Shown: positions 44,913 to 54,067 of the stretch, in pieces
Layout of the letters: each line of letters begins with the position of its first letter
How positions within the stretch are numbered: the stretch's first letter is position 1
Source of the DNA: Alicyclobacillaceae bacterium
GTDB lineage: Bacteria; Bacillota; Bacilli; Kyrpidiales; Kyrpidiaceae
Direction: 5' to 3'
Length of the DNA: 64,000 nt
NCBI GenBank assembly: GCA_029961045.1
Contig: JASBVN010000005.1
Location: forward strand, 38,598-102,597
The notes under the pieces: generated by a model
Told to the model about the DNA's origin: nothing
Database searches by the model: none
Seen by the model: the letters and a program-made list of their open reading frames with translations, nothing else
Made by a program: the position numbers and the translations under genes

Positions 44913-45212
44913 TTATGCGTACTTACTGCCCCACTCGATCATCGATTCGAGTACAATATGCAGCGATTTTCCCTTTTCTGTCAAGGTATATTCCACTCGC
45001 GGAGGCGAAGCGTCCGGATAGACGGTCCGCTGGACAATGCCGTGCTCCTCCAATTCTTTTAATCGCTCCGACAACACTTTGTCCGTAATGGGGAGGTTGC
45101 GGCCGATTTCCGCAAACCGCTTGCATCCGCGAAACAACTCCCGGATGATCAAGACCATCCATTTTTTCCCGATCACCTGAAGCGTCTTTTCGATCGGACA
45201 TTCTTGGTGCAT
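44913..45212 (-). CDS. HxlR-family transcriptional regulator
   Basis: 99 residues, winged-helix. The N-terminal CPIEKTLQVIGKKWMVLIIREL with its single cysteine, followed by FAEIGRNLPITDKVLSERLKELEEHGIV (recognition helix) and the wing VEYTLTEKGKSL, are HxlR hallmarks. Family members often sense aldehydes or oxidants through the cysteine. The ATG at 45210-45212 follows GGGAG. A 15-base tandem repeat lies between its promoter and start, suggesting autoregulation. No obvious target gene is adjacent. Confidence 0.88.
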   Translation of the reverse strand: MHQECPIEKTLQVIGKKWMVLIIRELFRGCKRFAEIGRNLPITDKVLSERLKELEEHGIVQRTVYPDASPPRVEYTLTEKGKSLHIVLESMIEWGSKYA

Positions 45213-45244
45213 GACCTTCCACTCCCGGCCTTTCAATGTCGATC

Positions 45245-45274
45245 AGTATCTTACCAACTAGTATGTTACTTACT
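45245..45274 (-). promoter_or_regulatory. Tandem 15-base repeat, probable HxlR operator
   Basis: Plus strand AGTATCTTACCAACT (45245-45259) and AGTATGTTACTTACT (45260-45274), contiguous and identical at 12 of 15 positions. It sits just downstream of the -10, where a repressor would block transcription. Confidence 0.55.
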
Positions 45275-45278
45275 TTAC

Positions 45279-45307
45279 AGTATAATTGAGAATTCGAAGC
45301 CGGTCAA
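45279..45307 (-). promoter_or_regulatory. SigA promoter of the HxlR gene
   Basis: Minus strand TTGACC (45302-45307), 17 bases, TATACT (45279-45284). Confidence 0.75.
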
Positions 45308-45356
45308 CCGCTCCGTCTCTCCTCCAAGCCAACGCCCATGCCGGGCGCACAACGAA

Positions 45357-45378
45357 GCGGCGGCCCTTTGGCCGCCGC
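45357..45378 (-). terminator. Probable terminator after the pyc operon
   Basis: Minus transcript GCGGCGGCC-AAAG-GGCCGCCGC, nine perfect pairs, followed by UUCGUUGUG. The U tract is weak. It lies three bases after the stop of the small Met/His-rich gene. Confidence 0.55.
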
Positions 45379-45381
45379 TGC

Positions 45382-45759
45382 TCAATACGGATGGGAGTGG
45401 GACACCGCCGTGGCCTTGTGGTGGTACGGCAAGTAAGCGTGCATCATCTGCCCGACTACCATTTCATTGTAGCGGATCATCACCTGGCGGTAGTGCATGA
45501 GCATCAACACTTGCTCCCGGCGCATCATCATCTCGTGCATCCGGTCCATGACCCGGAGATACCGCTCCATCCGGTCGAGATCGTCGTCGTGAACATCTTT
45601 CACTTTCTTGAAACCGTTCTCCCAGAGATCGTCCCAGTCCAACTCGTAGGCACCGGTCAACAACGGCTCCGCCCCCTTCATCTGGGTTCTCATCCCGTAA
45701 CCACAGTATTCAGGGGCAAAAGGCGCCGACAATTGTCCCCCCAACTTGGGCCGTCTCAA
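45382..45759 (-). CDS. Met/His-rich small protein coupled to pyc
   Basis: 125 residues. Acidic and Arg-rich middle (DDDLDRMERYLRVMDRMHEMMM), many methionines, and a C-terminus HAYLPYHHKATAVSHSHPY full of histidine and tyrosine, reminiscent of small spore-coat proteins; that role is inference. The start is TTG overlapping the pyc stop (TTGA) with no strong ribosome site, so translation would depend on coupling. An internal ATG at about codon 23 or 27 is an alternative. Confidence 0.6.
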   Translation of the reverse strand: MRRPKLGGQLSAPFAPEYCGYGMRTQMKGAEPLLTGAYELDWDDLWENGFKKVKDVHDDDLDRMERYLRVMDRMHEMMMRREQVLMLMHYRQVMIRYNEMVVGQMMHAYLPYHHKATAVSHSHPY

Positions 45760-48700
45760 GCGGAAGACGACTTCTCCAAAACCAGGAGCAAATCTCCGGC
45801 TTCTACGGAGTCCAGTTCTTTGACGAGGACCTCCTTGACCACGCCGTCGAAGGGGGCCTGCAAGGACGTCTCCATTTTCATCGCCTCGGTCACCATCAGC
45901 AACTCGCCCCGACGGACCCGATCCCCCGGCTCCACCATGATTTTACTGACCTTGCCCGGCATGGTGGCGCCGATTTCTCCCGGGACATCGGGACGCGCTT
46001 TCCGGCGCTCCTGAACCTGTACCTTGGCGCTTTCGTCCCGCACGACCACCTCCCGGGGGGTCCCGTTCAACTCGAAATAGACCACCCGGGTGCCGTCGGG
46101 CCGCAACTCGCCGACGGACGTCAGTTTGACGATCAACGTTTTGCCGGGCTCGATATCCACCGTAATCTCCTCGCCCAAGCGCAGGCCGTAGAAGAAGGTC
46201 GGAGTATCCAGCACCGAAACGTCTCCGAACTCTTCCCGATGGGCGAGGAATTCTTCGAACACCTGGGGATACAGAGCGTACGACAGCAGGTCGCGGTCCG
46301 AAAACGGCCGGCCGTACCGCTGTTCCAAATTCCGGCGGGCCGCCTCGAAATCAAAGGGCTCCAGGAGCTCTCCGGGGCGACAAGTAATCGGCTCCTTGCC
46401 CTTCAAGACCACCCGCTGCAACTCCTCCGGAAATCCGCCCGGAGGCTGGCCGATGTAGCCCCGGAAAAACTCCACCACCGATTGCGGGAAATCGACGGTT
46501 TGGCCGCGGGTGAGCACGTCTTCAGGCGTCCAGCCGTTCTGCACCATAAACAGGGCAAAATCCCCGACCACTTTCGAGGAAGGGGTCACTTTGACGATGT
46601 CCCCGAGCATATCGTTGACGGTGCGGTAAGCCCGCACGACCTCTTCCCAACGGTCCCCCAACCCTACGGCCTCGGCCTGTTGGCGAAGGTTGGTATACTG
46701 GCCCCCGGGCATCTCGTGGTAGTAGACTTCGGTACTGGAGGCCTTCAATCCGCTTTCGAAAGGTTGGTAGTAGGTGCGCACCGTCTCCCAATAGCGGCTG
46801 AGGCGGTCGACGGCCGACAAATCGATTCCCGTGTCGCGCTCTTGGAATTGAAGAGCCGCCACCAGCGCCCCCATACTCGGCTGGGAAGTGAGCCCCGCCA
46901 TGGAATTGATGGCCACATCTACGATGTCGACCCCCGCCTCGGCGGCTTTCAAAAGCATGGCGACCCCGTTTCCGCTGGTGTCGTGAGTGTGCAGGTGGAT
47001 GGGAATGCCGATCTCCTGCTTGAGCGCCCGGATCAGAACTTCGGCGGCGTAAGGTTTGAGCAATCCGGCCATGTCTTTGATGCCGAGAATGGTGGCCCCG
47101 GCTTTCTCCAATTTTTTGGCTAAATCCACGTAATACTTTAAATTGTACTTATCCCGCTTGGGATCCAAAATGTCCCCCGTGTAGCAAATCGCGGCCTCGG
47201 CGACCTTGCCTTCCTGCCGCACCACGTCGATGGCCAGCTCCATTCCCGGCAACCAATTGAGACTGTCGAAAATTCGGAAGACGTCGATGCCCGAACGAGC
47301 CGCCTCGCGCACAAAGGACACAATCACGTTGTCAGGGTAGTGAGTATACCCGACGGCATTGGCGCCCCGGAGCAACATCTGAAACAGAATGCCCGGGATC
47401 CGTTCCCGCAACTGATGCAATCGCTCCCAGGGACATTCCTTCAGAAACCGCAGGGCCACATCAAAGGTGGCACCCCCCCACATCTCCATCGAGAACAATT
47501 GGGGCAAACCCTTGGCCGTGGCCTCTGCCACCCGGATCATATCCTGGGTCCGCATCCGGGTCGCGAGCAACGACTGGTGAGCATCGCGAAACGTGGTATC
47601 GGTCAGCAACAACCTCTTTTGCTCCAAGACCCAGCGGGCCAGCCCCTCGGGTCCCTCCCGGTCGAGAATCTGCTTGGTGCCTGCCGGCGGCGCGCCGGAA
47701 GCAAAAGTCGGCACCACGGGACTTTCAAACCGCGGCTTTTTGTCCGGCCGCTTGACTCCCGGATGGCCGTTGATCGTAACCCGGCCGATAAACTGCAACA
47801 GCTTGGTCCCCCGGTCCCTCTTCTTCGGCGTCCGGAACAATTCCGGGTGGCTGTCGATGAACGACGTGTCGCACCGGCCGGCGAGAAAATCGGGGTGCTG
47901 GACGACGTTTTCCAAAAAGGGAATGTTGGTCTTCACGCCCCGGATACGGAACTCCCGCAGGGAGCGCAACATTTTGTGGGCCGCATTTTCAAAGGTCAAA
48001 GCCCAAGACGAAATTTTTACCAGCATGGAATCATAATAGGGTTGAATGACCGCTCCCGCGTACCCGTTCCCGCTGTCCAGCCGGATGCCGAAACCGGCTC
48101 CAGTGCGGTAAGCCAGAATCTTCCCCGTATCCGGTACGAAGTGGTTGTCCGGATCTTCCGTCGTCACCCGGCACTGAATGGCATAGCCCCTCCGGCTGAT
48201 CGACGACTGGCCCGCTATCCCGATGGCCGGCGAATCGAGAGCATGGCCCTCGGCAATGAGAATCTGAGCTTGAACGAGATCGATTCCCGTGATCAATTCG
48301 GTGATGGTGTGTTCCACCTGAATGCGCGGGTTGACTTCGATGAAATAGAAGGAGCCGTCCGGCGCAACCAGGAATTCCACCGTCCCGGCGCCGACATACC
48401 CCGCCCGGCGCATCAACCGCAAAGCCGCGTCGCAAATCGCCTGCCGCTGTTCCTCGCTGAGAGTGAGGGAAGGGGCGATTTCCACCACTTTTTGGTGGCG
48501 CCGTTGAATGGAGCAATCCCGTTCGAACAGGTGCACGATGTTCCCGTATTGGTCTCCGAGGATTTGAACCTCGATGTGCTTGGGATGCTCCAAATATTTT
48601 TCCAAATACACCGTGCCGTCTCCAAAGGCCTTGGCCGCCTCGGAACGGGCCCGTTCGAGGGCGTCTTCCAACTCTTCCTTCTTGCGAACCACCCGCATCC

Positions 48701-49217
48701 CGCGGCCGCCGCCCCCTGCCGCCGCCTTCACGATCAGGGGAAACCCGTGTTCCTTGGCGAAGCGCAAGGCGTCTTGCAAATGTTCGACGGGTTCGGGCGT
48801 ACCCGGAATCACCGGCAGGCCGGCATCCACCGCCATCTGCCGGGCCACCACTTTATCCCCGAAGGCCTGGAGATGTTCGGGGCGCGGACCGATGAACACA
48901 ATCCCCTCTTCCTCGCAACGGGCGGCGAAGGCGGCGTTTTCCGAAAGAAAACCGTAACCGGGGTGGATGGCATCGACCTCGAGCCGCTTAGCCAGGTCGA
49001 TGATGCCCTCGATGTCCAAATAGGCTTCCACGGGGCCTTTGCCTTCGCCGATCAGATAGGCTTCGTCGGCTTTATAGCGATGAAGGGCTAAACTGTCTTC
49101 CTTCGAATAGATTGCGACGGTTCGAATTCCCAATTCCGTCGCCGCCCGCAGCACGCGAATCGCGATTTCGCCGCGGTTGGCAACCAACAGCTTCGAAAAC
49201 TGCCGGACCTCCTGCAT
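45756..49217 (-). CDS. pyc: Pyruvate carboxylase
   Basis: 1153 residues, single-chain enzyme making oxaloacetate from pyruvate. Biotin carboxylase domain (about 1-455; KAAAGGGGRGMRVV ATP loop, EVNPRIQVEHTITE), carboxyltransferase (about 530-830; DTTFRDAHQSLLATRMRT, FSMEMWGGATFDVA, HTHDTSGNG), tetramerisation region and biotinyl domain with Lys1114 in TEAMKMET. ATG at 49215-49217 after GAGGAGG. The last gene before rsfA on the strand. Its biotin carboxylase half could not be shared with the yng-type set without a separate protein. Confidence 0.97.
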   Translation of the reverse strand: MQEVRQFSKLLVANRGEIAIRVLRAATELGIRTVAIYSKEDSLALHRYKADEAYLIGEGKGPVEAYLDIEGIIDLAKRLEVDAIHPGYGFLSENAAFAARCEEEGIVFIGPRPEHLQAFGDKVVARQMAVDAGLPVIPGTPEPVEHLQDALRFAKEHGFPLIVKAAAGGGGRGMRVVRKKEELEDALERARSEAAKAFGDGTVYLEKYLEHPKHIEVQILGDQYGNIVHLFERDCSIQRRHQKVVEIAPSLTLSEEQRQAICDAALRLMRRAGYVGAGTVEFLVAPDGSFYFIEVNPRIQVEHTITELITGIDLVQAQILIAEGHALDSPAIGIAGQSSISRRGYAIQCRVTTEDPDNHFVPDTGKILAYRTGAGFGIRLDSGNGYAGAVIQPYYDSMLVKISSWALTFENAAHKMLRSLREFRIRGVKTNIPFLENVVQHPDFLAGRCDTSFIDSHPELFRTPKKRDRGTKLLQFIGRVTINGHPGVKRPDKKPRFESPVVPTFASGAPPAGTKQILDREGPEGLARWVLEQKRLLLTDTTFRDAHQSLLATRMRTQDMIRVAEATAKGLPQLFSMEMWGGATFDVALRFLKECPWERLHQLRERIPGILFQMLLRGANAVGYTHYPDNVIVSFVREAARSGIDVFRIFDSLNWLPGMELAIDVVRQEGKVAEAAICYTGDILDPKRDKYNLKYYVDLAKKLEKAGATILGIKDMAGLLKPYAAEVLIRALKQEIGIPIHLHTHDTSGNGVAMLLKAAEAGVDIVDVAINSMAGLTSQPSMGALVAALQFQERDTGIDLSAVDRLSRYWETVRTYYQPFESGLKASSTEVYYHEMPGGQYTNLRQQAEAVGLGDRWEEVVRAYRTVNDMLGDIVKVTPSSKVVGDFALFMVQNGWTPEDVLTRGQTVDFPQSVVEFFRGYIGQPPGGFPEELQRVVLKGKEPITCRPGELLEPFDFEAARRNLEQRYGRPFSDRDLLSYALYPQVFEEFLAHREEFGDVSVLDTPTFFYGLRLGEEITVDIEPGKTLIVKLTSVGELRPDGTRVVYFELNGTPREVVVRDESAKVQVQERRKARPDVPGEIGATMPGKVSKIMVEPGDRVRRGELLMVTEAMKMETSLQAPFDGVVKEVLVKELDSVEAGDLLLVLEKSSSA

Positions 49218-49256
49218 AACAGCCTCCTCCGAAGTGTCGTCATCCTCGGTTAGTAT

Positions 49257-49284
49257 ACTATACAATTCGAGGACTTGCCCACAA
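49257..49284 (-). promoter_or_regulatory. Candidate SigA promoter of pyc
   Basis: Minus strand TTGTGG (49279-49284), 16 bases, TATAGT (49257-49262). A second -10-like TATACT overlaps it. Leader about 35-40 bases. Confidence 0.5.
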
Positions 49285-49306
49285 AGAAGGAGGACCGGTC
49301 CGCACG

Positions 49307-49897
49307 TCAATCGGCCGTCTCCGCGTCTCCCGACACCTTGCGCAGGCAGATTTCGGCCGCACCGGCGTTTCGCTCCGCCCGATCGAGGATTCGGAGCACC
49401 GACCGGTAATCTTGCACGACCCATGCGTAATCCCGGCGCCACCGCTCACACTCCGCGGCGAGATTCTCCTTTTCTTCGCGTATAAAGGCCAATTCCTCCC
49501 GGGTGCGCTGCAACTCCCTCTCCAGTTGTTTAACCCGAACGTACAGGGCTTGATGTTCCTGTTTGTACTGCCGCAAAAAGCGAATGACCCCTCCCCAGGA
49601 AAGAGAAGGGCGCACATCTTCCGACTCCTCGGGCGCCTTCTCCGGCGCCACCGCCCTCCGCCATGAAACCCCCTGCTGTTGTCTTTGCTTTTTGGCGATG
49701 TCGACCGCCGCCTGGCAATGCTTACGGACGCAGGCGTTCCACCGATACCCGCAAGCCGCCGCGGTCCGATTCAGTTGTTCGGCCGCTTCTTCAAAGGCCG
49801 CCAGCTGGGTGCTGCCTTCCCGGATGTGCCGGAGGACGATTTCCGCCAGACGGGTGTCGTCCTCCGCCGTCCAAGCGTCTTGGCGCATGGTTTTCAT
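49307..49897 (-). CDS. rsfA: Prespore-specific transcriptional regulator RsfA (YlbO family)
   Basis: 196 residues. N-terminal Myb/SANT-like DNA-binding domain: [29 protein letters not shown] and [15 protein letters not shown] are the family signature. A long coiled coil follows (about 110-165). In B. subtilis RsfA tunes SigF-dependent genes in the forespore. ATG with GGGGGA upstream. Near pyc and panE as in B. subtilis (ylbO region). Confidence 0.9.
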   Translation of the reverse strand: MKTMRQDAWTAEDDTRLAEIVLRHIREGSTQLAAFEEAAEQLNRTAAACGYRWNACVRKHCQAAVDIAKKQRQQQGVSWRRAVAPEKAPEESEDVRPSLSWGGVIRFLRQYKQEHQALYVRVKQLERELQRTREELAFIREEKENLAAECERWRRDYAWVVQDYRSVLRILDRAERNAGAAEICLRKVSGDAETAD

Positions 49898-49975
49898 GAT
49901 TTCGATCCCCCATCAACGGTGTTGTCTATATCTCGTTATTCCCGGAGCGTTCTATTATTAAACCCTGGATTACGA

Positions 49976-50010
49976 GAAAAGGGACAGGTCGCCGCCCTTC
50001 GACCTGTCCC
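49976..50010 (-). terminator. Terminator after the 48-residue gene
   Basis: Minus transcript GGGACAGGTC ... GACCTGTCCC, ten perfect pairs around a GAAGGGCGGC loop, then UUUUCUC; 17 bases past the stop. Confidence 0.85.
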
Positions 50011-50027
50011 GAGACGGTTCAACACCG

Positions 50028-50174
50028 TCACATCGCCCGCTGACGGAGACGGCGGAACCAAGCCTCCCACGGTTTCGCCGTACGCCGGCGAATCATCGCC
50101 CTCACGGCGAGCACACCGCCGACGATGCTCATCGCCGCCGACAACACCCGCATCATCCGTTGAACGGCCCGCAT
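50028..50174 (-). CDS. Small basic membrane protein
   Basis: 48 residues, translated by hand: MRAVQRMMRVLSAAMSIVGG, then VLAVRAMIRRRTAKPWEAW, then FRRLRQRAM. One hydrophobic helix with basic flanks. A perfect AAAGGAGG seven bases before the ATG (50172-50174) and a terminator after the stop make it a real gene. It resembles short DUF3918/YrzQ-type proteins of Bacilli in size and layout, which is a loose comparison only. Confidence 0.72.
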   Translation of the reverse strand: MRAVQRMMRVLSAAMSIVGGVLAVRAMIRRRTAKPWEAWFRRLRQRAM

Positions 50175-50271
50175 CAGGACCCCTCCTTTGCACGGCGGGT
50201 CGTCCATAGTATGTCCCGCTCGCGCTGCCGGAGGACCGGCACTTGGTGGAACGCCTGCCGCGGCCGGAATA

Positions 50272-51468
50272 TCACACGCGAACCGCCGCTCCGAAATCGA
50301 CCGTTTCCGCCGAATCCGCCGCCCGGGCCGTCAGTCCCTCCACGTCCAACGCCGCCTCCGCCCGGTGTACAGGCTCCGGCCTCGGGCGCGTGCTGGGGTT
50401 TTTCGGCGTAAAGACGGTGCAACAATCCTCATACGGCCGGATGGAAATCTCGTACGTCCCGATTTGCCTCGCCAAGCGAATAATTTCCACTTTGTCCATC
50501 CCCACCAGAGGGCGAAGGACCGGCATGTTCGTCACCTCGTTGATCACGGCCATGCTCTCCAAGGTCTGACTGGCCACCTGCCCCAGGCTCTCGCCGGTCA
50601 CCAGCGCCAGGGCCCCCCGGCGGCGGGCGATCCGTTCTGCAATCCGCAACATCATGCGGCGCATGACGGTGACGCTCAACGAATCCGGGCAGTGCATCCG
50701 GATCGCCTTTTGCACTTCGGTGAAGTGAACCACGTGCAACACGGTCCCCCCGCCAAAAGAAGCCAGAACGGCCGCGAGGTCCTCGGCTTTTTTCCTCGCC
50801 CGTTCACTGGTGAACGGAAAGCTGTGAAAATGCACGGCCTCCACCCGGACCCCGCGCTTCATCGTCATCCACCCGGCCACCGGGCTGTCGATCCCGCCGG
50901 ACAAAAGCAACATCGCCTTGCCGCCCACTCCGACGGGCAGCCCTCCGGGCCCCGGAATCGTTTCGGCAAACAAAAACGCTTCCTCAGGACGAACTTCGAC
51001 GGTCAACACGAAGTCGGGGCGGTGCACGTCCACCTCTATCCCTCCGACCTGCCGCAACAGCGCCGCTCCAAGGCGACGGCTGATCTCAGGAGAGGTCAGC
51101 GGATACTGCTTGCCGGCGCGCCGGGCCTCCACTTTGAAGGTGACCCGGCCGCCTCCACTCCGGATCCGTCCTGCCGTTTCCCGAGCCAGTTCCACCGCGG
51201 CCTCCTCGATCTGTTCCCATGCCAAGCCCGCCGTCCGGACGGGGCTGAGGGATACGACTCCGAACACGCGTCCTACCGCCTCCGCCACGTCCCGCCAGGG
51301 GTGATCGCCGACGTCCACCAACACCCGCCCGTCCGACCGATATACCCGGGCACCGGGATACGGTTCCAACGCCGCCCGGACATTCGCAAGAAATTGGCGC
51401 TCAAAGGAAGAGCGGTTCTTCCCCTTGAGCGCCGCCTCGCCTTCCCGAAGCAACAGCAACCGGTACAT
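50272..51468 (-). CDS. thiI: tRNA 4-thiouridine synthetase ThiI
   Basis: 398 residues. Ferredoxin-like and THUMP domains (about 1-165) then a PP-loop ATPase with LLLSGGIDSPVAGW. It adenylates U8 of tRNA and takes sulphur from the NifS protein encoded just upstream. Lacks the C-terminal rhodanese domain of E. coli ThiI, as is normal in Firmicutes. ATG start, seven bases after nifS. Confidence 0.95.
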   Translation of the reverse strand: MYRLLLLREGEAALKGKNRSSFERQFLANVRAALEPYPGARVYRSDGRVLVDVGDHPWRDVAEAVGRVFGVVSLSPVRTAGLAWEQIEEAAVELARETAGRIRSGGGRVTFKVEARRAGKQYPLTSPEISRRLGAALLRQVGGIEVDVHRPDFVLTVEVRPEEAFLFAETIPGPGGLPVGVGGKAMLLLSGGIDSPVAGWMTMKRGVRVEAVHFHSFPFTSERARKKAEDLAAVLASFGGGTVLHVVHFTEVQKAIRMHCPDSLSVTVMRRMMLRIAERIARRRGALALVTGESLGQVASQTLESMAVINEVTNMPVLRPLVGMDKVEIIRLARQIGTYEISIRPYEDCCTVFTPKNPSTRPRPEPVHRAEAALDVEGLTARAADSAETVDFGAAVRV

Positions 51469-51475
51469 CTTGCGT

Positions 51476-52621
51476 TTACCTCCGCATCACAAGCCGAAGT
51501 TCCTCGACCACCCGGGCGAGTACCGCGACGGCTTCCCGGACTTCTTCTACTTCGTTCAAGGGACTGAAACTGAACCGCAGGGCCCCCTCCGCCGCCTCCA
51601 AAGGCACTCCCATCGCCCGTAGCACGTGGCTGTAGCTCTGCTTGCGGGACGAACAGGCAGAAGCCGTCGAGACATACACCCCGTAATCTTCCAGAGCGTG
51701 GAGAAGCACTTCCCCTTTCAGCCCGGGGAAGGAAATGTTGACGATATGAGGTGCGCCCTCCGCGGGAGAATTCATCCGAAAGCCCTTTACCGCTTCCCTC
51801 AATTGCCGGTCAAACTCCCTCCGCAGTTCCCCGAGCCGCCGCACGGCTCTTTCGCGATTTTCCCGCCACCAGCGGCAGGCGGCGGCAAACCCGGCAATCG
51901 CAGGAACCGCTTCGGTGCCCGAGCGGAAGCCCCGTTCCTGGCCCCCTCCCCGGATAAAGGGAGACCATTTGAGACCTTCCCGAACGTACAAGGCCCCCAC
52001 TCCCTTCGGGCCGTGGATCTTGTGGGCGCTGACCGAGATCAAATCCACGCCGCGCAAAGGGATGTCCATTTTCCCGAAAGATTGGACGGCATCCACGTGA
52101 AACACCGTTTTCGGCCGCTGCGCCAGGACCTCTCCCAGTGCCTCCACCGGCTGCACGGCCCCCGTTTCGTTGTTCACGTGCATCACCGACACCAAAATGG
52201 TGTCTTCCCGCACGGCTTCCAGGACCCGTTCGGCCGGAACCACCCCGTCCGGCCCGGGCGGCACGAAGGTCACCTCGAACCCCGCCTCCTGAAGGCCCCG
52301 ACAGGTCTCCAAGGTCGCCGGATGCTCCACCGCCGTGGTCACAATATGATTTCCCCGGGAGCGGTGCGCCATCGCCGTGCCCCACAGGGCGGCGTTGATC
52401 GATTCCGTTCCCCCGGAGGTAAACACGATCTCCTTCGGTTTCGACCCGAGGGTCCAAGCTACCTCCTCCCGAGCGGCGTCCAACACCCTTTGAGCCTCGA
52501 AGCCGAGGCGATGGAGAGACGATGGATTTCCGTAACAATCGCGCATCGCGGCGACGGCCGCCTCGATCACTTCCGGCAAGGGCGGCGTGGTGGCGCTGTT
52601 GTCCAAATAGATCGCGTTCAC
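51476..52621 (-). CDS. nifZ: Cysteine desulfurase (NifZ-type)
   Basis: 381 residues, PLP enzyme. VNAIYLDNSATT start, PLP lysine in SVSAHKIHGPKG, catalytic cysteine in STASACSSRKQS. Supplies persulphide sulphur, most likely to ThiI encoded next, as NifZ does in B. subtilis. The GTG at 52619-52621 is chosen because GGGGGTGA precedes it; a GTG three codons upstream is in frame. Confidence 0.9.
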   Translation of the reverse strand: MNAIYLDNSATTPPLPEVIEAAVAAMRDCYGNPSSLHRLGFEAQRVLDAAREEVAWTLGSKPKEIVFTSGGTESINAALWGTAMAHRSRGNHIVTTAVEHPATLETCRGLQEAGFEVTFVPPGPDGVVPAERVLEAVREDTILVSVMHVNNETGAVQPVEALGEVLAQRPKTVFHVDAVQSFGKMDIPLRGVDLISVSAHKIHGPKGVGALYVREGLKWSPFIRGGGQERGFRSGTEAVPAIAGFAAACRWWRENRERAVRRLGELRREFDRQLREAVKGFRMNSPAEGAPHIVNISFPGLKGEVLLHALEDYGVYVSTASACSSRKQSYSHVLRAMGVPLEAAEGALRFSFSPLNEVEEVREAVAVLARVVEELRLVMRR

Positions 52622-52767
52622 CGGAATCACCCCCGGATCTCCCGGTCCTACGATTCATTCTTTCCCCGGCGACGTTGCTTCCCATTATAAAGAAGGCCCC
52701 ACACCGGCGCAACCAAAACGGTCGACAACCCGACTCACCGGAAGGCGGGCCGGAATCCGGTGCATGA

Positions 52768-52793
52768 TAAAGCGCCGCCCCTCCGGGCGGCGC
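52768..52793 (-). terminator. Terminator after gapB
   Basis: Minus transcript GCGCCGCCC-GGAG-GGGCGGCGC, nine pairs, then UUUAU; 26 bases after the stop. Confidence 0.75.
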
Positions 52794-52818
52794 CGCGCCA
52801 CTGTCCGATTCCCGATCC

Positions 52819-53871
52819 TTAATGGGCGCCCACGACGGCTTCGGCCCCTCCGGAGGGCACGGGATCGATGCCCCGCCGGCCGATGTGGCGAATCAAATCG
52901 ACGATGCGGCAGGAATATCCCCATTCATTGTCGTACCACGCCAAAACCTTGACCATTCGTTCCTCGATCATCATCGTGGACAATCCATCGACGATCGCCG
53001 ACGCGCTGCGTCCGACGAAGTCGACGGAGACCAGCGGTTCTTCGGTGTAATCCAAGACCCCCCGCATCGAGCCCAGCGAAGCCTCCCGCAGCGCGCGGTT
53101 GACCTCTTCCGCCGTCGTTTCCTTCTCCAAAACGGCCACCAAATCGACAATCGATACGTCCGGAGTCGGCACCCGCAAGGCTACGCCGTTCAGTTTGCCG
53201 GCCAACTCCGGCAACACCTTCGCCACCGCCCGCGCGGCTCCGGTCGTCGTGGGAATGATCGACTGGGCGCAAGCCCTGGCCCGGCGGAGATCCTTGTGGG
53301 GATTGTCCAAATTCCGCTGATCGTTGGTATAGGCGTGTACGGTGGTCATCATCCCCTGCACGATGCCGAAATGCTGGTGCAACACCTTGGCCACCGGCGC
53401 CAGACAGTTGGTCGTGCAGGATGCCGCCGAAATGATGTGATGTCGAGCCGGATCGTAATCGCCCTCGTTGACGCCCATCACCAGAGTCACGTCTTCGTTT
53501 TTACCAGGCGCCGTAATGAGCACCTTCTTCGCTCCCCGCTGCAAATGCTTTGAGGCGCCTTCCCGATCCCTGAATTTCCCCGTGGCCTCGACCACCACGT
53601 CGACTCCGAGATCCCCCCATGGCAAGTTCAGCGGATCCCGGTCGCTCAACAGCCGAATTTTGCGACCGTTGACCCACAAACAATCGTCTCCGGCTTCTAC
53701 GTCCCCCCGGAACAACCCGTGGACCGAATCGTATTTAAACAAGTGGGCCAACGTAGCCGGATCCGCCGTTCCGTTGACTGCCACCACGTTCACGTCGCTG
53801 TACCGCAGGGCGGCCCGCAACACCATGCGACCAATTCGTCCAAATCCGTTGATCCCGACTCGAATTGCCAT
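52819..53871 (-). CDS. gapB: Glyceraldehyde-3-phosphate dehydrogenase, GapB type
   Basis: 350 residues. GINGFGRIGRMV, catalytic Cys152 in SAASCTTNCLAP and His179. The sequence APGKNEDVTLVMGVNE and the end WYDNEWGYSCRIVDLIRHI match GapB rather than GapA. Residue 34 is Gly (AVNGTAD), not the Asp that selects NAD, which fits NADP use in gluconeogenesis. ATG after GGGAGG. A C-terminal PSGGAEAVVGAH tail is extra. Confidence 0.9.
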   Translation of the reverse strand: MAIRVGINGFGRIGRMVLRAALRYSDVNVVAVNGTADPATLAHLFKYDSVHGLFRGDVEAGDDCLWVNGRKIRLLSDRDPLNLPWGDLGVDVVVEATGKFRDREGASKHLQRGAKKVLITAPGKNEDVTLVMGVNEGDYDPARHHIISAASCTTNCLAPVAKVLHQHFGIVQGMMTTVHAYTNDQRNLDNPHKDLRRARACAQSIIPTTTGAARAVAKVLPELAGKLNGVALRVPTPDVSIVDLVAVLEKETTAEEVNRALREASLGSMRGVLDYTEEPLVSVDFVGRSASAIVDGLSTMMIEERMVKVLAWYDNEWGYSCRIVDLIRHIGRRGIDPVPSGGAEAVVGAH

Positions 53872-53974
53872 ATACGTGCCTCCCTACCCCAGATTCTCCT
53901 CCCCTATTTTACATGGTTTTTGAAGATTGATCCATACTAAATGTCGGAGACACCTCTAAAAAGTATGTCACAAT

Positions 53975-54067
53975 TCACGGTTGAGGCGGATAGATCCAAA
54001 ACAACAAGCCGAGGGCGAAAAACACGACCCCCGCCGCCAAAAGCGCAATGGACAGTTTTTTTAACAT
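53975..54067 (-). CDS. Very small single-helix membrane protein
   Basis: 30 residues, translated by hand: MLKKLSIALLAAGVVFFALG then LLFWIYPPQP. One membrane helix with a lysine-rich start. The ATG (54065-54067) overlaps the midA stop region by seven bases and has AAAGGAG upstream. Probably translated with midA. No family recognised. Confidence 0.5.
   Translation of the reverse strand: MLKKLSIALLAAGVVFFALGLLFWIYPPQP

Noticed and set aside
49936..50193. 85-residue minus-strand frame over the 48-residue gene
   Set aside because: It lacks a ribosome site and crosses the hairpin terminator. The other frame has AAAGGAGG and a sensible membrane protein.
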